NCBI GenBank assembly: GCA_036721855.1 | Contig: DAIMKF010000007.1 | Span: forward strand, 5,441 to 69,440 | DNA from: JAHDNZ01 sp036721855 | GTDB lineage: Bacteria > Bacillota > DTU065 | DNA: 64,000 nucleotides | Direction: 5' to 3' | Shown: positions 26,602 through 36,044 of the stretch, in pieces | Layout of the letters: each line of letters starts with the position of its first letter | Numbering within the stretch: the first letter of the stretch is position 1 | The notes under the pieces: model-generated | Databases searched by the model: none | Told to the model about the DNA's origin: nothing | The model's input: the letters and a program-made list of their open reading frames with translations, nothing else | Program-made: the position numbers and the translations under genes

Positions 26602-27057
26602 ATGAAGCTATACATTGAAAACAAACAAACGAAAATACCAATTGGAGATCCGGTTTTTAAAAAGTTAAAAACAGCATTAGAGATAGCATCAAATATTCAT
26701 GGGTTAGCTGAATGTGAGATGAGTATTATCCTAATAGATAATACAGAGATTAAAAGGCTAAACTGTGAGTATCGCCATCAAGATCATATCACCGATGTTA
26801 TCTCCTTTGCTCTTAATGATACCTTGACTCTTTTTTCTTGGGAAAAAAAAGAGTTGGGTGATATCTATATTTCCGTAGAAAGAGCAGAGCAACAACGGGT
26901 AGAATATGGACATTCTTTTGAGCGGGAACTCTGTTATCTAGCCGTGCATGGTCTTTTACACCTTTTGGGTTTTGATCATTTAAATAGCAAAGAACAAAAA
27001 ATAATGCGAGAAAAAGAGGAGCAGATTATGATCCAGGTTGGTCTTTTAAGGGAGTAA
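26602..27057 (+). CDS. ybeY: Endoribonuclease YbeY (rRNA maturation factor)
   Basis: The 151-residue metalloprotein has the zinc motif HGLLHLLGFDH (H-x3-H-x5-H), plus ITDVISFAL typical of the family. YbeY takes part in 16S rRNA 3' maturation and 70S quality control. ATG 26602 starts 9 bases after the pgpH stop; the nearest ribosome site is AAAGGATG inside the end of pgpH. Confidence 0.95.
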   Translation: MKLYIENKQTKIPIGDPVFKKLKTALEIASNIHGLAECEMSIILIDNTEIKRLNCEYRHQDHITDVISFALNDTLTLFSWEKKELGDIYISVERAEQQRVEYGHSFERELCYLAVHGLLHLLGFDHLNSKEQKIMREKEEQIMIQVGLLRE

Positions 27058-27103
27058 CACTAAGTTGGCAACATTTAATAGTTTTTAAGGTTGGTGAAAT
27101 AAG

Positions 27104-27820
27104 GTGAATCTCAAGAAGCAAACTTTGTTTGATAGTTTTAACAATGCAATTAGAGGTCTAATTAGAGCGGCTAAAACCGAAAAGAATATGAAGATTCACC
27201 TTGTAGCCGGAACTTTGGCAATCATATTAGGATTGGTACTGGATTTAAGCCGGGTCGAACTAATGATTCTTATTTTTACCATCACATTGGTTTTAACTAT
27301 AGAAATGGTTAATACCGCTATTGAAAAGACCATCGATTTAATTACAACTGAATATCATCCTCTAGCTCGTTTGGCCAAAGATATTGCTGCCGGAGCAGTT
27401 TTTATGGCAGCTTTAAATGCCGTAATAATGGGCTGGTTTTTATTTGGCAGAAGGCTAATTAAGCTCTCTTTTCCCTTAAGACACGTTCTTACAGTTCAGC
27501 CGGCTGATTTAATTATAATAGGCTTATTAGTTAGTTTTGTCGGTGTGATCTTTCTTAAGGGAATCTATAAAGCCAAAACCCCTCTCAAAGGAGGCTGGCC
27601 ATCGGGTCATTCCGCCCTTGCTTTTGGTTTGGCCACTGCCATTTATTTCTATTGTGACAGTCTATTAATCTCTCTTTTAGGTTTTTTACTGGCCTTTTTG
27701 GTGGCTCAAAGCCGAGTGCAGGGAAAAATTCATAACCTCACTGAGGTTTTGGCCGGTTCAATCTTGGGGATTGTGGTGATGGCAATAGTATTTTTCCTCA
27801 AGGAATTTTGGCATATCTAA
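27104..27820 (+). CDS. DgkA-type lipid kinase fused to PAP2 phosphatase domain
   Basis: The 238-residue protein joins two membrane domains. Residues about 1-120 are a DgkA/UdpK lipid kinase (FNNAIRGLIRAAKTEKNMKIH, EMVNTAIEKTIDL, ARLAKDIAAGAV). Residues about 140-238 are a PAP2 phosphatase with KGIYKAKTP (motif 1, Arg replaced by Thr), PSGH (motif 2) and SRVQGKIHNLTE (motif 3, final Asp replaced by Glu). The Gram-positive kinase phosphorylates undecaprenol; an attached phosphatase would run the reverse reaction, so the fusion may balance Und-P or recycle Und-PP. The GTG start follows GGTTGGTG. Confidence 0.9.
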   Translation: MNLKKQTLFDSFNNAIRGLIRAAKTEKNMKIHLVAGTLAIILGLVLDLSRVELMILIFTITLVLTIEMVNTAIEKTIDLITTEYHPLARLAKDIAAGAVFMAALNAVIMGWFLFGRRLIKLSFPLRHVLTVQPADLIIIGLLVSFVGVIFLKGIYKAKTPLKGGWPSGHSALAFGLATAIYFYCDSLLISLLGFLLAFLVAQSRVQGKIHNLTEVLAGSILGIVVMAIVFFLKEFWHI

Positions 27821-27851
27821 AAAGTATTTTAGTGTCTAGGGGGAAGTTTAA

Positions 27852-28232
27852 ATGGAGAGACTCCAGACAGAAGCTCTTAAAGCGAGAGAAAAAGCCTACG
27901 CACCGTATTCTAACTTTATGGTTGGAGCAGCTCTGGAAACTGAATCCGGACTTATTTATACCGGATGCAATATAGAAAATGCAAGTCTAGGGGCTACAGT
28001 ATGCGCAGAACGTGTTGCTATCTTTAAGGCTATAGCAGATGGACAGACTAAACTAAAAAGGATTGCTATAGCTGCTTTAGGTGAGCTGACACCTCCTTGT
28101 GGTATCTGCTTGCAGGTTTTAAGAGAATTCAATGTCCAAACCATAATACTCTTAAATCTAAAAAAACAATGGCGCAGTTATACCCTGTGGGAACTATTAC
28201 CAGTTTCTTTTGGACCACAGAATTTGGAGTGA
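27852..28232 (+). CDS. cdd: Cytidine deaminase
   Basis: The 126-residue zinc enzyme converts cytidine and deoxycytidine to uridines. The zinc site is CAERVAIFKAI (Cys, catalytic Glu) and PPCGICLQVLREF (two Cys), and the N-terminus has AYAPYSNFMVGAAL. The usual Firmicute neighbours downstream, era and recO, are absent; queA follows 5 bases later. Confidence 0.95.
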   Translation: MERLQTEALKAREKAYAPYSNFMVGAALETESGLIYTGCNIENASLGATVCAERVAIFKAIADGQTKLKRIAIAALGELTPPCGICLQVLREFNVQTIILLNLKKQWRSYTLWELLPVSFGPQNLE

Positions 28233-28237
28233 CCATA

Positions 28238-29251
28238 ATGCAAGTTGATGATTTTGATTATTATCTCCCTGAATCAAGTATTGCCCAAAGTGCCCTAGAG
28301 CCAAGAGACAGCTCCCGGCTTTTAGTTTTAAAGAGAAACACAGTGTTTTTGGACGATAAGATTTTTAGTGACATAAAAGAGTATTTTAATCCCGGTGATC
28401 TGCTTGTTTTTAACGATACCAGAGTTATTCCGGCCAGGCTTATAGGTAAAAAGCAAAAAAGCGGCGGAGTGGCCGAAGTGTTACTTTTAAAAGAGAAAGA
28501 AAAAGATCTCTGGGAAGCTTTGGTAAGACCGGGGAAACGTCTTAAAGTGGGAGCGAAAATTGACTTTGGCGAAGGCTTGCTTAGCGCTGAAGTAAAAAGC
28601 TATCTTGATCAGGGTCTGCGGTTAGTAAAACTCACCTATACCGGTAATTTTTATGAACTCCTGGATAGACTAGGTGAGATGCCTTTGCCTCCTTACATTC
28701 ACGAAAAGCTAATCGATAAAGAGCGGTATCAGACTGTCTACAGTCAAAACCGCGGCTCAGCTGCTGCTCCCACAGCAGGCCTCCATTTTACTAAAGAGCT
28801 GATTGCTTCGCTTGAAAAAAGAGGTATCAAGACAGCATTTCTTACACTTCATGTAGGGCTAGGTACCTTTAGACCGGTTAAAGAAAGTACCGTTGAAGCA
28901 CATAAAATGCACTCAGAGGTCTATGAGATCCCTGAGGCAACTTGGAACTTAATTCAAAAGACAAAAAGAGAAGGGAAAAAGGTAATTGCTGTAGGGACAA
29001 CGGTTGTTAGAACACTTGAAGCAGCTTATAAAGATGGTAAAATGTTGGGTGAGACCGATATTTTTATCTATCCGGGATATAAATTTAAGGTTATTGATGC
29101 TTTAATTACCAATTTTCACCTGCCCAAATCAACTCTTTTAATGCTGGTGTCAGCTTTTGCCGGTCGGGAAAACATCTTAAAAGCATATGAGCATGCTATT
29201 TCAAGCGGTTACCGCTTTTATAGTTTAGGAGATGCCATGCTTATTATCTAG
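28238..29251 (+). CDS. queA: S-adenosylmethionine:tRNA ribosyltransferase-isomerase QueA
   Basis: QueA transfers the ribosyl part of SAM to 7-aminomethyl-7-deazaguanine in tRNA, making epoxyqueuosine. The 337-residue protein has FDYYLPESSIAQ at the start, GDLLVFNDTRVIPARL, and AAPTAGLHFT. I choose ATG 28238 with TTGGAGTGA upstream; an earlier in-frame ATG at 28097 lies inside cdd. It is paired with tgt. Confidence 0.96.
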   Translation: MQVDDFDYYLPESSIAQSALEPRDSSRLLVLKRNTVFLDDKIFSDIKEYFNPGDLLVFNDTRVIPARLIGKKQKSGGVAEVLLLKEKEKDLWEALVRPGKRLKVGAKIDFGEGLLSAEVKSYLDQGLRLVKLTYTGNFYELLDRLGEMPLPPYIHEKLIDKERYQTVYSQNRGSAAAPTAGLHFTKELIASLEKRGIKTAFLTLHVGLGTFRPVKESTVEAHKMHSEVYEIPEATWNLIQKTKREGKKVIAVGTTVVRTLEAAYKDGKMLGETDIFIYPGYKFKVIDALITNFHLPKSTLLMLVSAFAGRENILKAYEHAISSGYRFYSLGDAMLII

Positions 29252-29279
29252 ATAGGCTAAAGATGGGAGTGGTCTATTC

Positions 29280-30392
29280 TTGCAGTTTGAGATAGTAAAG
29301 AATTCTTTGGAATGTAGAGCTAGATTAGGTAGCTTAATACTCAGTCATGGAGTGGTGGAAACACCGGTATTTATGCCGGTTGGTACAAAAGCTACTGTTA
29401 AGACCCTCACTCCATATGAAGTTAAAGATATCGGTGCCAAGATCATTCTTGCCAACACCTATCATTTATACCTAAGACCCGGTGATGAACTTATCGCCCG
29501 TCTAGGTGGGTTACACCAATTTATGAATTGGGATTTACCAATTTTAACAGACAGTGGCGGGTTTCAAGTCTTTAGCCTTGGAAAACTGAGACAAATAACT
29601 GAGGAAGGTGTGGCTTTCCAAAGTCATATTGATGGGTCGAAACACTTTTTTTCACCAGAGAGCTCGATGGCCATTCAACAGAATTTAGGCTCGGATATTA
29701 TTATGGCCTTTGACGAATGTGTGGCCTATCCGGCAGAAAAAGAATATGTGGAAAAATCTGTGCAAAGAACAGCTCGCTGGCTTTTGCGCTGTAAAAAAGC
29801 CTGGACTAATCGTAAGAGGCAAAACCTCTTTGGCATTATCCAGGGAGGATTGTATCCTGACTTGCGTGAGCAAAGTGCTAAGCTTACGGTGGAATATGAT
29901 CTGCCAGGTTATGCTATCGGCGGTTTAAGTGTTGGAGAGCCTTTGGATTTGCTCCTGGAGAATCTTGATTACACCGAGCAGTTTATACCAAAAGATAAAC
30001 CCCGCTACCTGATGGGTGTAGGCAGTCCCGATATTATCTTAAACGCCATCGAGATGGGGATTGATATGTTTGATTGCGTCCTGCCAACCCGCATGGCTAG
30101 AAATGGAACGGCTATGACTCTAAATGGGCAACTTACAATTCGCAATGCCACTTACAAAGAAGATGCATCCCCCCTAGATCCCCAATGCAGCTGCCCGACT
30201 TGCCAAAATTACACCAGAGCCTACCTGAGGCATTTATTTAATGTTGGGGAAATTTTAGGACCGAGGCTTGTTAGTTATCATAATTTACATTTTTTAACCC
30301 TGATGATTTTAAAGGCCAGGGAAGCTATAAGGCAGGAAAGATTCGTTCAGTTCAAGAATAATTTCTTGAACAACTATTATGGACAAAACTGA
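29280..30392 (+). CDS. tgt: Queuine/preQ1 tRNA-ribosyltransferase
   Basis: Tgt exchanges guanine 34 for preQ1 in GUN-anticodon tRNAs. The 370-residue TIM barrel has catalytic Asp in LTDSGGFQVFSL and a second Asp in FDCVLPTRMARNG, and the zinc site CSCPTC...H near residue 300. The start is TTG with GGGAGTGG 8 bases upstream. It is followed by yajC-secD-secF, the usual order. Confidence 0.97.
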   Translation: MQFEIVKNSLECRARLGSLILSHGVVETPVFMPVGTKATVKTLTPYEVKDIGAKIILANTYHLYLRPGDELIARLGGLHQFMNWDLPILTDSGGFQVFSLGKLRQITEEGVAFQSHIDGSKHFFSPESSMAIQQNLGSDIIMAFDECVAYPAEKEYVEKSVQRTARWLLRCKKAWTNRKRQNLFGIIQGGLYPDLREQSAKLTVEYDLPGYAIGGLSVGEPLDLLLENLDYTEQFIPKDKPRYLMGVGSPDIILNAIEMGIDMFDCVLPTRMARNGTAMTLNGQLTIRNATYKEDASPLDPQCSCPTCQNYTRAYLRHLFNVGEILGPRLVSYHNLHFLTLMILKAREAIRQERFVQFKNNFLNNYYGQN

Positions 30393-30405
30393 GAGGAGGA
30401 TTAAT

Positions 30406-30693
30406 ATGATTGGCGAAGGAACCCTTGGAGCTTTGGGTAGTTTTGGAGCATATCTACCGATGTTGCTTTTACTGGCAGCTATGTATTTTCTCCTGATCCT
30501 ACCCCAAAAAAAGCAGGAAAAACAACGCAAATCTTTGCTCGACAGTCTTGCCGTTGGTGATAAGATTGTTACCATCGGGGGAATGATTGGACATATCTCG
30601 GCTTTAGACGAAGAGACGGTTACTCTTAAAGTTGCAGATAATGTTGAGGTTATATTTATGCGTCATGCAGTGGGTAGGAAACTAGAGAAATAA
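30406..30693 (+). CDS. yajC: Preprotein translocase subunit YajC
   Basis: The 95-residue protein has one N-terminal membrane segment (LPMLLLLAAMYFLLILP) followed by KKQEKQRKSLLDSLAVGDKIVTIGG. ATG 30406 follows AGAGGAGGATTA; the upstream in-frame ATG at 30379 overlaps the end of tgt. It associates with SecDF in the export machinery. Confidence 0.95.
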   Translation: MIGEGTLGALGSFGAYLPMLLLLAAMYFLLILPQKKQEKQRKSLLDSLAVGDKIVTIGGMIGHISALDEETVTLKVADNVEVIFMRHAVGRKLEK

Positions 30694-30737
30694 CTATAAA
30701 AGTAATTGATGTCAGAGCTGTAAAGGAGGAACAGGTT

Positions 30738-31982
30738 TTGAGGACAGAAAACAAAGTACGCTTAACTGTTGTTCTTGTTGTAGTAGCAATTACTGCACTA
30801 CTTTTAGGTATCCTCGGTTACAATCGCAAAGAACAGACCTACACTTTCCCCATTAAGCTGGGTCTGGATTTAAAAGGCGGTGTCTATGTTGTTTTGGCAC
30901 CTACAGCTGAAGTTACTATAACCGGAGAACAACTCGATAACGCTTTAAGAGAAACAAGAAATGTTATCAGTGCACGTGTTGATGAGTTGGGTGTAGCTGA
31001 ACCAACAATTCAACTCGATTTAGAAAACGATCGTATTATTGTGCAAATTCCGGGGGTAAAAAGTCCTGAAGAAGCAGCCAAGCTAATTGGCCGCACGGCT
31101 CAGCTTTTCTTTGAAGACAGCCAAGGCAATGTCTTATTACTTGGTAAGGATGTTCAAAAAGCTCAAGCCGGTGCCAGAGATGATGGACCGGGAGCCCAGA
31201 TCAATCTGGCTTTTACAGCCGAAGGAGCTAAGAAGTTTGGTGAAGCTACAACCAGATTGGTTGGCCAACCGATTGTAATCAGGCTTGACGAAGAGGTTTT
31301 ACTAAATGCCGTGGTCAATGAGGCAATTACCGGAGGCAATGCTAGAATCACCGGACTTACCTTCACCGAAGCGAAGGAAAAGGCCGCCCTAATTAATGCC
31401 GGCGCCTTGCCCGTACCTCTTGAAAGAATTGCCAGTAGTGTAGTTGGCCCAACTTTAGGTCAACGTTCGATTAATCAAAGTATGACGGCAGGTTTAATCG
31501 GTATTGCCATGGTTTTATTATTTATGTGGGCTTTTTATGGCGTGCCCGGTTTGCTTGCCGATATGGCCTTAATTATTTATGCTGCCATCATGCTGGCTGT
31601 TTTGGCCCTGTTTAGAGCTACTCTTACACTGCCTGGTATTGCAGGTTTTATCCTCTCTATCGGTATGGCGGTTGATGCCAATGTTATTATTTTTGAACGG
31701 ATCAAAGAAGAAATTAGTAATGGCAGAACCATACGCAGTGGTATCGATGCCGGTTTTAACAGAGCTTTCCGGACTATTTTTGACTCTAATATCACCACTT
31801 TGATTGCAGCCATTGTTCTTCTTTATTTTGGCACCGCACAAGTCAAAGGGTTTGCAGTAACATTGAGTATCGGTATTTTAACCAGTATGTTTACTGCCAT
31901 CTTTGTGACAAGAACATTTGTGGAATTAATGGCAGACAAAGATCCGGAAAGACTTGGCCGCCATTTTGCAAAGAGGGGGTAG
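30738..31982 (+). CDS. secD: Protein translocase subunit SecD
   Basis: The 414-residue proton-driven export subunit has GLDLKGGVYVVL after the first membrane segment, the P1 periplasmic domain (to about residue 240) and five C-terminal membrane segments with LPGIAGFILSIGMAVDANVI. The TTG start has AAAGGAGG 8 bases upstream. SecD and SecF are separate genes, unlike the fused SecDF of B. subtilis. Confidence 0.96.
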   Translation: MRTENKVRLTVVLVVVAITALLLGILGYNRKEQTYTFPIKLGLDLKGGVYVVLAPTAEVTITGEQLDNALRETRNVISARVDELGVAEPTIQLDLENDRIIVQIPGVKSPEEAAKLIGRTAQLFFEDSQGNVLLLGKDVQKAQAGARDDGPGAQINLAFTAEGAKKFGEATTRLVGQPIVIRLDEEVLLNAVVNEAITGGNARITGLTFTEAKEKAALINAGALPVPLERIASSVVGPTLGQRSINQSMTAGLIGIAMVLLFMWAFYGVPGLLADMALIIYAAIMLAVLALFRATLTLPGIAGFILSIGMAVDANVIIFERIKEEISNGRTIRSGIDAGFNRAFRTIFDSNITTLIAAIVLLYFGTAQVKGFAVTLSIGILTSMFTAIFVTRTFVELMADKDPERLGRHFAKRG

Positions 31983-31986
31983 GAAA

Positions 31987-32889
31987 GTGGATTTAAAGGT
32001 TATTAAAAACAGAAAGATCTATCTAAGTATTAGTGCCGTTTTAGTTATTCTGGCAATAATTATGCTCATCACTAAAGGTTTAAATTATGGTATTGATTAT
32101 ACAGGTGGCACTGTTTTACAGATAGTCACAGAGGCTAAAATTCTTCCCGGACAAGTCCAAGATATAGTTTTGGCTGATCCTAGAATAGAAGCTTTTGATC
32201 TTGGCAGTACTTCTGTACAACTTTTTAATCCGGGAGACAATAAAAGTGGTGTTTTAATAAAAACCCGTTTTCTGGAAGATGTTGAAGAAACCATTATGTT
32301 AGAAGTTTTTGAAGAGAAAATTGGCACTTTCGATGAAGATCAACTGCAAGTACAGAAGGTTGGTCCGGCAATCGGTAAAGAACTATTAAAAAACGCTCTT
32401 TGGTCGCTTATTATTGCCGGTGTTTTAATGCTTATCTATATCAGTTTTAGATTTCAATTTAAAAGTGGTGTTAGCGCTGTCTTGGCTCTGACCCATGATG
32501 TTTTACTGGTACTTGGTTTTTTTGCCTTAACCCAAAAAGAGATAGATGGTCCGTTTTTAGCTGCTATACTAACTCTGGTTGGTTATTCGATTAATGATAC
32601 CATCGTTATCTTTGATAAGATACGTGAGAATATGCGTCTAAGAAGAGCCAAAGACACCTTCTTTTCTGTAGTAAACAACTCTATCAATCAAAGCCTAAGA
32701 CGTACCATTAATACCTCTGTAACCACTTTGATTGCAATTATCGCCTTGCTTATTTTCGGTGGAGAATCAATTCGCAATTTTACTCTGGCCATTACCATAG
32801 GTATTTTAGTTGGCACCTATTCTTCTTTGTTTATTGCCAGCCCCATCTGGGCTATATGGGAGAGTGTGGCAGAGAAGAAGGTAAAATGA
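31987..32889 (+). CDS. secF: Protein translocase subunit SecF
   Basis: The 300-residue partner of SecD has GLNYGIDYTGGTVLQ, AILTLVGYSINDTIVIFDKIREN and six membrane segments. I choose GTG 31987, 4 bases after the secD stop, because it yields the normal N-terminus MDLKVIKNRKIYL; the in-frame ATG at 31954 lies inside secD. A terminator follows at 32902. Confidence 0.95.
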   Translation: MDLKVIKNRKIYLSISAVLVILAIIMLITKGLNYGIDYTGGTVLQIVTEAKILPGQVQDIVLADPRIEAFDLGSTSVQLFNPGDNKSGVLIKTRFLEDVEETIMLEVFEEKIGTFDEDQLQVQKVGPAIGKELLKNALWSLIIAGVLMLIYISFRFQFKSGVSAVLALTHDVLLVLGFFALTQKEIDGPFLAAILTLVGYSINDTIVIFDKIRENMRLRRAKDTFFSVVNNSINQSLRRTINTSVTTLIAIIALLIFGGESIRNFTLAITIGILVGTYSSLFIASPIWAIWESVAEKKVK

Positions 32890-32901
32890 AGTTACAGCAA
32901 G

Positions 32902-32935
32902 ATGGCCTGACTTAAAAGTCAGGCCATTATTTTTA
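32902..32935 (+). terminator. Terminator after secF
   Basis: A 12-bp perfect stem (32902-32913 with 32916-32927; the innermost pairs probably open as the loop) followed by TATTTTT. It ends the queA-to-secF transcript. Confidence 0.88.
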
Positions 32936-32948
32936 GGGAGGTGATGAA

Positions 32949-35414
32949 ATGCCTGAGATTTGGAATGTAAAGCGTGTTTCTTTGGTCGAGGCTCATCTTT
33001 TAGCCGCTAAATTAAAGTGTTCACCAATGATGGCTAAATTACTTTTGGCCCGCGGCATCAAAAAAGAGCAAGCAAAGACCTTTCTTGTTGAGGGAGGGCC
33101 GTTTCATTCACCTTTAGAACTGTCTAATCTAAAACCGGCACTCGAAAGAATCCTAAGAGCGGTAAAAAATCGCGAAAAGATTGTTATCTATGGAGATTAT
33201 GATGTTGACGGTATAACCGCTACCACCCTTTTAATGGATCTCTTTCAAAGAAGTGGCAGTAATGTAAGCTATTATTTACCGGAGAGGTTAACCGAAGGGT
33301 ATGGTTTAAATTTAGAAGCCATAAAGATGCTCCGCGATAAAGGGACCGATCTTTTAATTACGGTTGATTGCGGGATAACTTCTCTTGATATAGCCAATGA
33401 GGCTAAAAAGTTAGGACTCGATCTGATAATTACCGATCACCATACACCACTTGAAAAATTACCAGTTGCCTGTGCCGTAATTAATCCCCACCTAGATCAA
33501 TATCCAGCCCCACTTTGTGGAGCAGGAGTAGCTTATAAGTTAGCCCAAGCTCTAGCCCAAGAGGCACCGGCCTCTTTTCAACTCACCCCCTTGCAGATAC
33601 AAATGGCTGCCTTGGGGACAATCGCCGATATTGTCGATTTGGTTGACGAAAATAGACGTATTGTAAAGCAGGGCTTAATGAGTATGAACAAGGAACCTAT
33701 TCCGGGAATCTTAGCCCTTAAAGAGGCGGCCAGACTCTCAGACAGACCCATCGATGCCGCTAAGGTGGCTTTTGTTTTAGCACCGAGAATCAATGCGGCA
33801 GGTAGACTTGGCACAGCAAGAAAAGGCGTGGACTTATTTTTAAGTAAAACCTTTAAAGAAGCTCTACCCATAGCGATCAATCTAGATGAACTAAATGCCA
33901 ATCGCAAGAGCATAGAAGATGATATCCTGCAAGAAGCTTTATTGCAGGCTGAAAAACAGCTTCATCACAAAGCACTGGTTTTGGCCGGTGAAAACTGGCA
34001 CAGTGGGGTAATAGGTATTGTTGCCTCAAGACTTGTGGAAAAGCACTATCGTCCCACTATTGTTATTGAGTTAAAAGGGAATGAATGCCATGGCTCTTGT
34101 CGCAGTATTGAAAACTTCAATATTTACAATGCTTTGGAGGCCAATAAAGCTTATTTACTTAAATTCGGTGGTCATCCCATGGCCGCCGGTCTGTCGATTT
34201 GCCAAACTAAAATAGCAGAATTTCAAGAAGCTTTTTTAGATTATGCAGACAAGACAATATCTGCAGAAGATCTTTACCCGAGAGTCTACATTGATGCCTC
34301 GGTTAATTCACCAATTACTATCCCTTTGATTGAAGAGCTAGCTTTGCTTGAACCATGCGGAGCGGGTAACCCTTCACCTCTTTTTGTCATAAAAGAGGCT
34401 AGGCTGGAAAATGCCTATCTTGTCGGGGTCGATAAAAAACACCTTAAGCTGCAACTGGCAAAAAACGACCTACAATATAGTGGAATAGCTTTTAATATGG
34501 CCTCCTGCCTTGAGGAGATTGAAAAAAGTCCTGATATCGATGTGGTTTTCGTCCCGGAGGTGAATGAGTACCAAGGCCAAAGGTCAGTTTCTTTGCAGGT
34601 TAAAAATTTACGTCCCCAAGTCAAAGAATGGGAGAGTTTTGGAGAAGAAGATATCTGGCAGTTCTGGGAGTCTTTGCCAAGTGGTGAATTAAAAGAGCTT
34701 GCACAAAGCTATTTGAAAGGAAATAAGACTATCTGTCTGCCTACAATTGGTCTTGCCCATAATATGAAGAGGCTGCAAACAGAATTACTCTTAGACTCTC
34801 AAGTTGAGTTTAGATTGGAAAAAAGAGATCTTTATATACCAGTAAAAAAACCTGAGTTGCTAAAAGACAAAACCATCGGCCTTCTTATCAATAGTGAGCC
34901 GGTCTTATGGGCTTTTTTAGCAGAAGGAGCAAAAGAATGTACCTTGAGTTATCTGCCTGCCAACTACTGGTGGTGGAGGCTCTTTTGGGAGGTTGCCCAA
35001 GCTTCAAAAACGGTTAGCCTCTCTATTGACAAAACAAGTTTTCAAAATATTAAGCGCCAACATAAGCTAGCTTTTCCTAGTCAAGAGAATCTGCGGCGGA
35101 TCTATCTCTTTTTAAAAAAATCAGCTGACAAAATGATTTGGCGTGGCACCTATAAACAGACAGCCATTGATATGGAAAACCGTTTTGGACAACCATTTAC
35201 AGAAGAAACAATCAAAAAAGCATTCATTATCTTTACCGAAATAGGTTTGATGGAGTATCTAGGTTCAAATAAAGAAGGGGTCGGTTATTTAATTAAAGTA
35301 CCTAAGCGCAAGCTAGACTTGCAGAAATCTCTAAGCTATAATGAGGGTATATTCTTGACCAAAGAACTGGAATTGTATGCCTCTGAGGTAGCATCAACCG
35401 CTTGTATTAAGTAA
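32949..35414 (+). CDS. recJ: Single-stranded-DNA exonuclease RecJ
   Basis: This 5'-3' exonuclease works in recombination and mismatch repair. The 821-residue protein has the DHH-domain motifs YGDYDVDGITATTL, VDCGI and ITDHHTP, the DHHA1 motifs SGVIGIVASRL and FGGHPMAAG, an OB-fold (about residues 440-560) and a C-terminal extension of about 250 residues, as in B. subtilis RecJ (about 786). ATG 32949 follows AGGGAGGTGATG. Confidence 0.95.
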   Translation: MPEIWNVKRVSLVEAHLLAAKLKCSPMMAKLLLARGIKKEQAKTFLVEGGPFHSPLELSNLKPALERILRAVKNREKIVIYGDYDVDGITATTLLMDLFQRSGSNVSYYLPERLTEGYGLNLEAIKMLRDKGTDLLITVDCGITSLDIANEAKKLGLDLIITDHHTPLEKLPVACAVINPHLDQYPAPLCGAGVAYKLAQALAQEAPASFQLTPLQIQMAALGTIADIVDLVDENRRIVKQGLMSMNKEPIPGILALKEAARLSDRPIDAAKVAFVLAPRINAAGRLGTARKGVDLFLSKTFKEALPIAINLDELNANRKSIEDDILQEALLQAEKQLHHKALVLAGENWHSGVIGIVASRLVEKHYRPTIVIELKGNECHGSCRSIENFNIYNALEANKAYLLKFGGHPMAAGLSICQTKIAEFQEAFLDYADKTISAEDLYPRVYIDASVNSPITIPLIEELALLEPCGAGNPSPLFVIKEARLENAYLVGVDKKHLKLQLAKNDLQYSGIAFNMASCLEEIEKSPDIDVVFVPEVNEYQGQRSVSLQVKNLRPQVKEWESFGEEDIWQFWESLPSGELKELAQSYLKGNKTICLPTIGLAHNMKRLQTELLLDSQVEFRLEKRDLYIPVKKPELLKDKTIGLLINSEPVLWAFLAEGAKECTLSYLPANYWWWRLFWEVAQASKTVSLSIDKTSFQNIKRQHKLAFPSQENLRRIYLFLKKSADKMIWRGTYKQTAIDMENRFGQPFTEETIKKAFIIFTEIGLMEYLGSNKEGVGYLIKVPKRKLDLQKSLSYNEGIFLTKELELYASEVASTACIK

Positions 35415-35454
35415 GAGTTCATCGAGGCTTTGTTTGTAAAGGAGGTCGTATATA

Positions 35455-35967
35455 ATGGATTTTCGCAATAAAATCAGAGAAATTCCTGATTTTCCCAAAC
35501 CAGGTATCAGTTTTAAGGATATCACTACACTACTAAAAGATGGCGAGGCTTTTAGTGCTGTAGTGGATACACTAAGAGATCATTACAAGGATAAAGGTAT
35601 TGATACTGTTGTAGGCATCGAATCTAGAGGGTTTTTAATCGGTGCACCTTTAGCTTATGCCCTTGGAGCCGGTTTTGTCCTAGTTAGAAAGCCGGGTAAG
35701 TTACCTTGTGCAGTGGAAAAAATCGAATATGCTCTAGAATATGGGACCGATTCTTTGGAGATTCATCGAGATGCTCTAAAGCCCGGTGAAAAAGTTCTTA
35801 TATGTGATGATCTTTTGGCAACAGGTGGTACCACAAAAGCTACAATTGAGCTTGTTAACAAGTTAAAAGCTGAGGTTTTAAGCTTAGCCTTTATTATTGA
35901 ACTGACCTATTTAAATGGTCGTGAAAAATTACCCGGCCATGACATTTTTTCCTTGGTCAAATATTAA
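35455..35967 (+). CDS. apt: Adenine phosphoribosyltransferase
   Basis: The 170-residue enzyme makes AMP from adenine and PRPP. It starts with IREIPDFPKPGISFKDITTLL and has the PRPP loop VLICDDLLATGGTTKA (about residues 119-134). ATG 35455 follows AAAGGAGGTCG. It precedes relA, as in B. subtilis recJ-apt-relA. Confidence 0.97.
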   Translation: MDFRNKIREIPDFPKPGISFKDITTLLKDGEAFSAVVDTLRDHYKDKGIDTVVGIESRGFLIGAPLAYALGAGFVLVRKPGKLPCAVEKIEYALEYGTDSLEIHRDALKPGEKVLICDDLLATGGTTKATIELVNKLKAEVLSLAFIIELTYLNGREKLPGHDIFSLVKY

Positions 35968-35979
35968 TTAAGTTTTTTA

Positions 35980-36006
35980 GGGAGCAGCCTTTTTAAGGCC
36001 GCTCCC
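35980..36006 (+). other. Intergenic hairpin between apt and relA
   Basis: GGGAGC (35980-35985) and GCCTT (35987-35991) pair with AAGGC (35995-35999) and GCTCCC (36001-36006), leaving one A/C mismatch. No T run follows on the plus strand, so it is not a standard terminator; it may be an mRNA-stability or processing element. Confidence 0.6.
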
Positions 36007-36044
36007 TCACCTAAAGCTGTTATAGGAAGGGTAGGTGGTATCTT

